Assembly: GCF_002532045.1 (NCBI RefSeq)
Contig: NZ_NWTG01000007.1
Coordinates: 124,001 to 188,000 of the forward strand
Source: Bradyrhizobium sp. C9
GTDB lineage: Bacteria > Pseudomonadota > Alphaproteobacteria > Rhizobiales > Xanthobacteraceae
Length of the DNA: 64,000 nt
Direction: 5' to 3'
Below, piece by piece: positions 61,650-64,000 of this stretch. Position numbers and translations under genes: made by a program. Under the pieces are notes generated by a model. The model worked only from the letters and a program-made list of their open reading frames with translations. It ran no database searches and had not been told where the DNA came from. Numbering within the stretch: position 1 is the first letter of the stretch; each line of letters begins with the position of its first letter.

Positions 61650-63272
61650 ATGAGCGATGTAGCGTTACCTGGTTCGATCGAGCCCGCGCGGCGCCGCGGT
61701 CCCGATCTCGAGAAAGGTTTTCATCCTCTCACCGGCATTATCTATCTCGGCGTGGTCGGCGCCGCGCTGCTGTTCGTCGCCTACAGCATTTACGCGGACG
61801 TTGGCGCGACGGGTCCCGGCAAGACCTCTTACGCAGCGTTCCTGCTGCTGTTCGTGGCGCTGCTGATCTCGCTCGGCTTCGAATTCGTCAACGGCTTTCA
61901 CGACACGGCGAACGCCGTCGCGACCGTGATCTACACGCGTTCGATGCCGGCCCACATTGCCGTGGTTTGGTCGGGGATGTTCAACCTGATCGGCGTGCTG
62001 CTCTCCAGCGGAGCCGTTGCTTTCGGCATCGTCTCGCTGTTGCCGGTCGAACTGATCCTTCAGGTCGGCAGCAGTGCCGGTTTCGCCATGGTGTTTGCGT
62101 TGCTGATCGCCGCCATCATCTGGAACGTGGGCACCTGGTATTTTGGATTGCCCGCCTCGAGTTCGCACACGCTGATCGGATCGATCATGGGCGTCGGTAT
62201 CGCGAACGCGCTGATGCACGGACGAGAAGGGACCTCCGGCGTGGATTGGTCGCAGGCCGTCAACACCGGCAAGGCGCTGCTGCTGTCGCCACTGTTCGGA
62301 TTTGCGCTCGCGGCCATCCTGCTCTACGGGCTGAAAACCGCGCTGCTCCGCGCAACGCCGGCGCTGTTCGGCGAGCCGAAAGGCGACCAGCCGCCGTCCT
62401 GGTGGATCCGCGGCATCCTGATCCTGACCTGCACCCTGGTCAGCTTCTTTCACGGATCGAACGACGGTCAAAAAGGCATGGGTCTCATCATGCTCATCCT
62501 GATCGGCGTCGTCCCGACCGCCTATGCACTCAACCGCGCGATGCCTGCGAGCCAGATCGCGGCCTTCACCGCGAATTCGGCGGCGGCGAGCAAGGTGATC
62601 GAGGATAGGGGAGCCGATCGCAAGGTGACGGGCAATCCGCGTCCGGCGGTGACGAACTACATCGCCCTTCGGCAGCTCACCGACGAGACCTATCCGTCAC
62701 TCGCCGTTCTCGTCGGCGAAATCCGCGACCAGGTCGTGCAGTACGGTTCGCTGGCGAAATTCCCGGCCGAGACCGTCGGCAACACGCGCAACGACATGTA
62801 CCTGGTGTCGGAGGCGCTGCGCTCGCTCATGAAGGGCAGCGACAGCGGGCTGAACGATGCCGATGTTGCGACGCTCAATCGCTACAAGGGCTCGCTGGAT
62901 GCCGCCACCAAATTCATTCCGTCCTGGGTGAAGATTGCGGTCGCCATCGCGCTCGGCCTCGGCACGATGGTCGGCTGGAAGCGAATTGTCGTGACGGTGG
63001 GTGAGAAGATCGGCAAGGCCCATCTGGCCTATGCGCAGGGTGCCTGCGCCGAGATCACGGCGGCGGCGACCATCGCAGCGGCGGACGGATACGGCTTGCC
63101 GGTGTCGACGACGCATGTGCTGTCGTCCGGCATCGCCGGCACCATGACCGCAAACGGATCCGGCCTGCAATGGTCGACCATCCGCAACATCGCCATGGCC
63201 TGGGTTCTGACCTTGCCGGTGGCGATGCTGATCTCGGGCGTTCTCTACTTCGTATTCGCGCATTTGTTTTAG
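61650..63272 (+). CDS. pit: inorganic phosphate transporter, PitA family
   Basis: A 540-aa inner-membrane symporter. Twin Pit motifs: EFVNGFHDTANAVATVIYTRSM near residue 80 and AEITAAATIAAADGYGLPVSTTHVLSSGI near 470. About ten to twelve membrane segments flank a central hydrophilic loop (330-430). The ATG at 61650 follows GAGGG; a TTG-like upstream start is weaker. Transports phosphate as a metal complex. A Pho-box-like element suggests response to phosphate supply, which is unusual for pit in E. coli but known for some rhizobial pit genes only by my recollection. Confidence 0.9.
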   Translation: MSDVALPGSIEPARRRGPDLEKGFHPLTGIIYLGVVGAALLFVAYSIYADVGATGPGKTSYAAFLLLFVALLISLGFEFVNGFHDTANAVATVIYTRSMPAHIAVVWSGMFNLIGVLLSSGAVAFGIVSLLPVELILQVGSSAGFAMVFALLIAAIIWNVGTWYFGLPASSSHTLIGSIMGVGIANALMHGREGTSGVDWSQAVNTGKALLLSPLFGFALAAILLYGLKTALLRATPALFGEPKGDQPPSWWIRGILILTCTLVSFFHGSNDGQKGMGLIMLILIGVVPTAYALNRAMPASQIAAFTANSAAASKVIEDRGADRKVTGNPRPAVTNYIALRQLTDETYPSLAVLVGEIRDQVVQYGSLAKFPAETVGNTRNDMYLVSEALRSLMKGSDSGLNDADVATLNRYKGSLDAATKFIPSWVKIAVAIALGLGTMVGWKRIVVTVGEKIGKAHLAYAQGACAEITAAATIAAADGYGLPVSTTHVLSSGIAGTMTANGSGLQWSTIRNIAMAWVLTLPVAMLISGVLYFVFAHLF

Positions 63273-63335
63273 CCGGAGCAGCAAGACAACCGGATGCATC
63301 AGATCTGCATCCAGGTTCGGGGAAAGGAATTTCGA

Positions 63336-63704
63336 GTGGCAGATGCAAGCTTCAGCCTTCTGACGGGCAACGATATCGAAACGCGCCTGGTGCGGGCCGG
63401 TGGGATTATTTTTCGCGAGGGCGAGCAGGCCAACGAGCTGTTCGTGATCAAGAGCGGCTATGTGCGCATTCAGGTCGGTAACAAGACCATGGCGGACCTG
63501 CCGGCGGACACGATCTTTGGCGAAATGGCGTTGATCGACAACGAGCCAAGAAGTGCGACCGCCGCGGCGCTCACGGATGTCGAGCTCGTCCCGGTCTCGG
63601 AAAAGCAGTTTCTCTTCCTCGTCAGCCAGACGCCGCACTTTGCCCTCAAGGTGATGAGGACGCTGGCCCAGCGGCTCAGAACCATGAACAAAGGCGTCTT
63701 CTAA
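63336..63704 (+). CDS. cyclic-nucleotide-binding domain protein
   Basis: A 122-aa single-domain protein. RAGGIIFREGEQANELFVIKSGYVRIQVG and the phosphate-binding cassette FGEMALIDNEPRSATAAA with its conserved Arg near residue 85 mark a cNMP-binding fold. It has no helix-turn-helix, so it is not a Crp-type regulator. The GTG at 63336 has AGGAA six bases ahead; an ATG at 63294 would extend it by 14 residues. Directly downstream of pit; possibly a regulatory partner for it. Confidence 0.75.
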   Translation: MADASFSLLTGNDIETRLVRAGGIIFREGEQANELFVIKSGYVRIQVGNKTMADLPADTIFGEMALIDNEPRSATAAALTDVELVPVSEKQFLFLVSQTPHFALKVMRTLAQRLRTMNKGVF

Positions 63705-63903
63705 AGCGCGATGAGATTGGGTTGAATCTAGGCGAGGCCAGCATCCAGTCTCGCGCCATCGATTTCAATCGTTGCTTCCGCCGCCGCTTCGGCTTGACGC
63801 CGTCGGCGGCACGCGGCACTTGACGCGTGAACGCAATCCGGCCTTGAACGTGACACAGTGGTAATGTGACGCAACTTGAACCACCTGCCTGCGTTACCAT
63901 GTG

Positions 63904-64000
63904 ATGGCCATGCCCGAGGACGACATTTTCTCCCCCCACGCCACGCGATCGCGGCCGCCTTTCGGCGGGGCGCAGGCGCGCGGCAAGGTTATCGATCAGG
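63904..64000 (+). CDS. start of an incomplete gene at the window edge
   Basis: An open frame begins ATGGCCATGCCCGAGG and runs to the end without a stop. The first 30 residues (AMPEDDIFSPHATRSRPPFGG...) are polar and proline-rich with no signal peptide. No family can be named. The ATG six bases in is an equal start candidate. Confidence 0.4.
   Translation, partial: MAMPEDDIFSPHATRSRPPFGGAQARGKVIDQ

Overview
The window is a GC-rich alphaproteobacterial chromosome segment that reads as Bradyrhizobium or a very close relative. The evidence is the complete Bradyrhizobium-type haem-uptake locus (hmuPTUV divergent from hmuR-hmuQ-hutX-exbB-exbD-tonB), a serC leader of the alphaproteobacterial kind upstream of serC-serA, DUF992 and Omp25/Omp31-type envelope proteins, and intergenic gaps filled with palindromic repeats of the kind scattered through Bradyrhizobium genomes. 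I see no tRNA or rRNA gene, CRISPR array, transposase or phage module. The segment looks like core chromosome seeded with small imperfect repeats.

Layout. 1-8.9 kb: two secreted DUF992 proteins, an epoxide-hydrolase-like gene divergent from its likely LysR regulator, a degenerate EF-G-like GTPase, a YoaK membrane protein, aroE, and a tandem pair of secreted paralogues. 9-18 kb: an FMN hydroxy-acid oxidase, a 57-aa acidic protein, glmM, a fosmidomycin-type exporter, two outer-membrane beta-barrels (the first with a CtrA-like box), a GST whose start abuts a hairpin, a GNAT protein and a 70-aa protein. 17-26.4 kb: serC-serA, a thiolase, a MarR/DHA2 efflux pair with twin operators, a DUF4139 protein and an enoyl-CoA hydratase with a Shine-Dalgarno-sequestering leader. 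27-37.4 kb: a phytase-like esterase and the haem regulon. 37.5-42 kb: a CUT1 sugar-type ABC transporter (binding protein and two permeases, no ATPase) with a 2-hydroxyacid dehydrogenase. 42-53.5 kb: a chemoreceptor, LysR and TetR regulators, two EamA exporters, an HD hydrolase, a second FMN oxidase, an orphan MCE protein and small hypotheticals. 53.9-57 kb: a quorum-sensing locus (luxR divergent from luxI-P450-86-aa protein). 57-64 kb: ybaK, purA with a proline-rich membrane protein, a PitA phosphate transporter behind a Pho-box-like element, a cyclic-nucleotide-binding protein, and the start of an incomplete gene.

How the parts work together. The haem genes form a full path: TonB-ExbBD energise HmuR in the outer membrane, HmuT-HmuUV carries haem inward, HutX and HmuQ bind and open it, and HmuP is the small HemP-family regulator. 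serC and serA are two consecutive steps of serine synthesis. The most unusual unit is the AHL synthase gene overlapped by a cytochrome P450 gene, which is coupled by an ATGA overlap to a small unknown gene, all behind a perfect palindrome placed where a LuxR-class activator would bind. This suggests a quorum signal that is oxidatively tailored, or a quorum-controlled oxidation. It is inference, but it is the best candidate for an undescribed system here.
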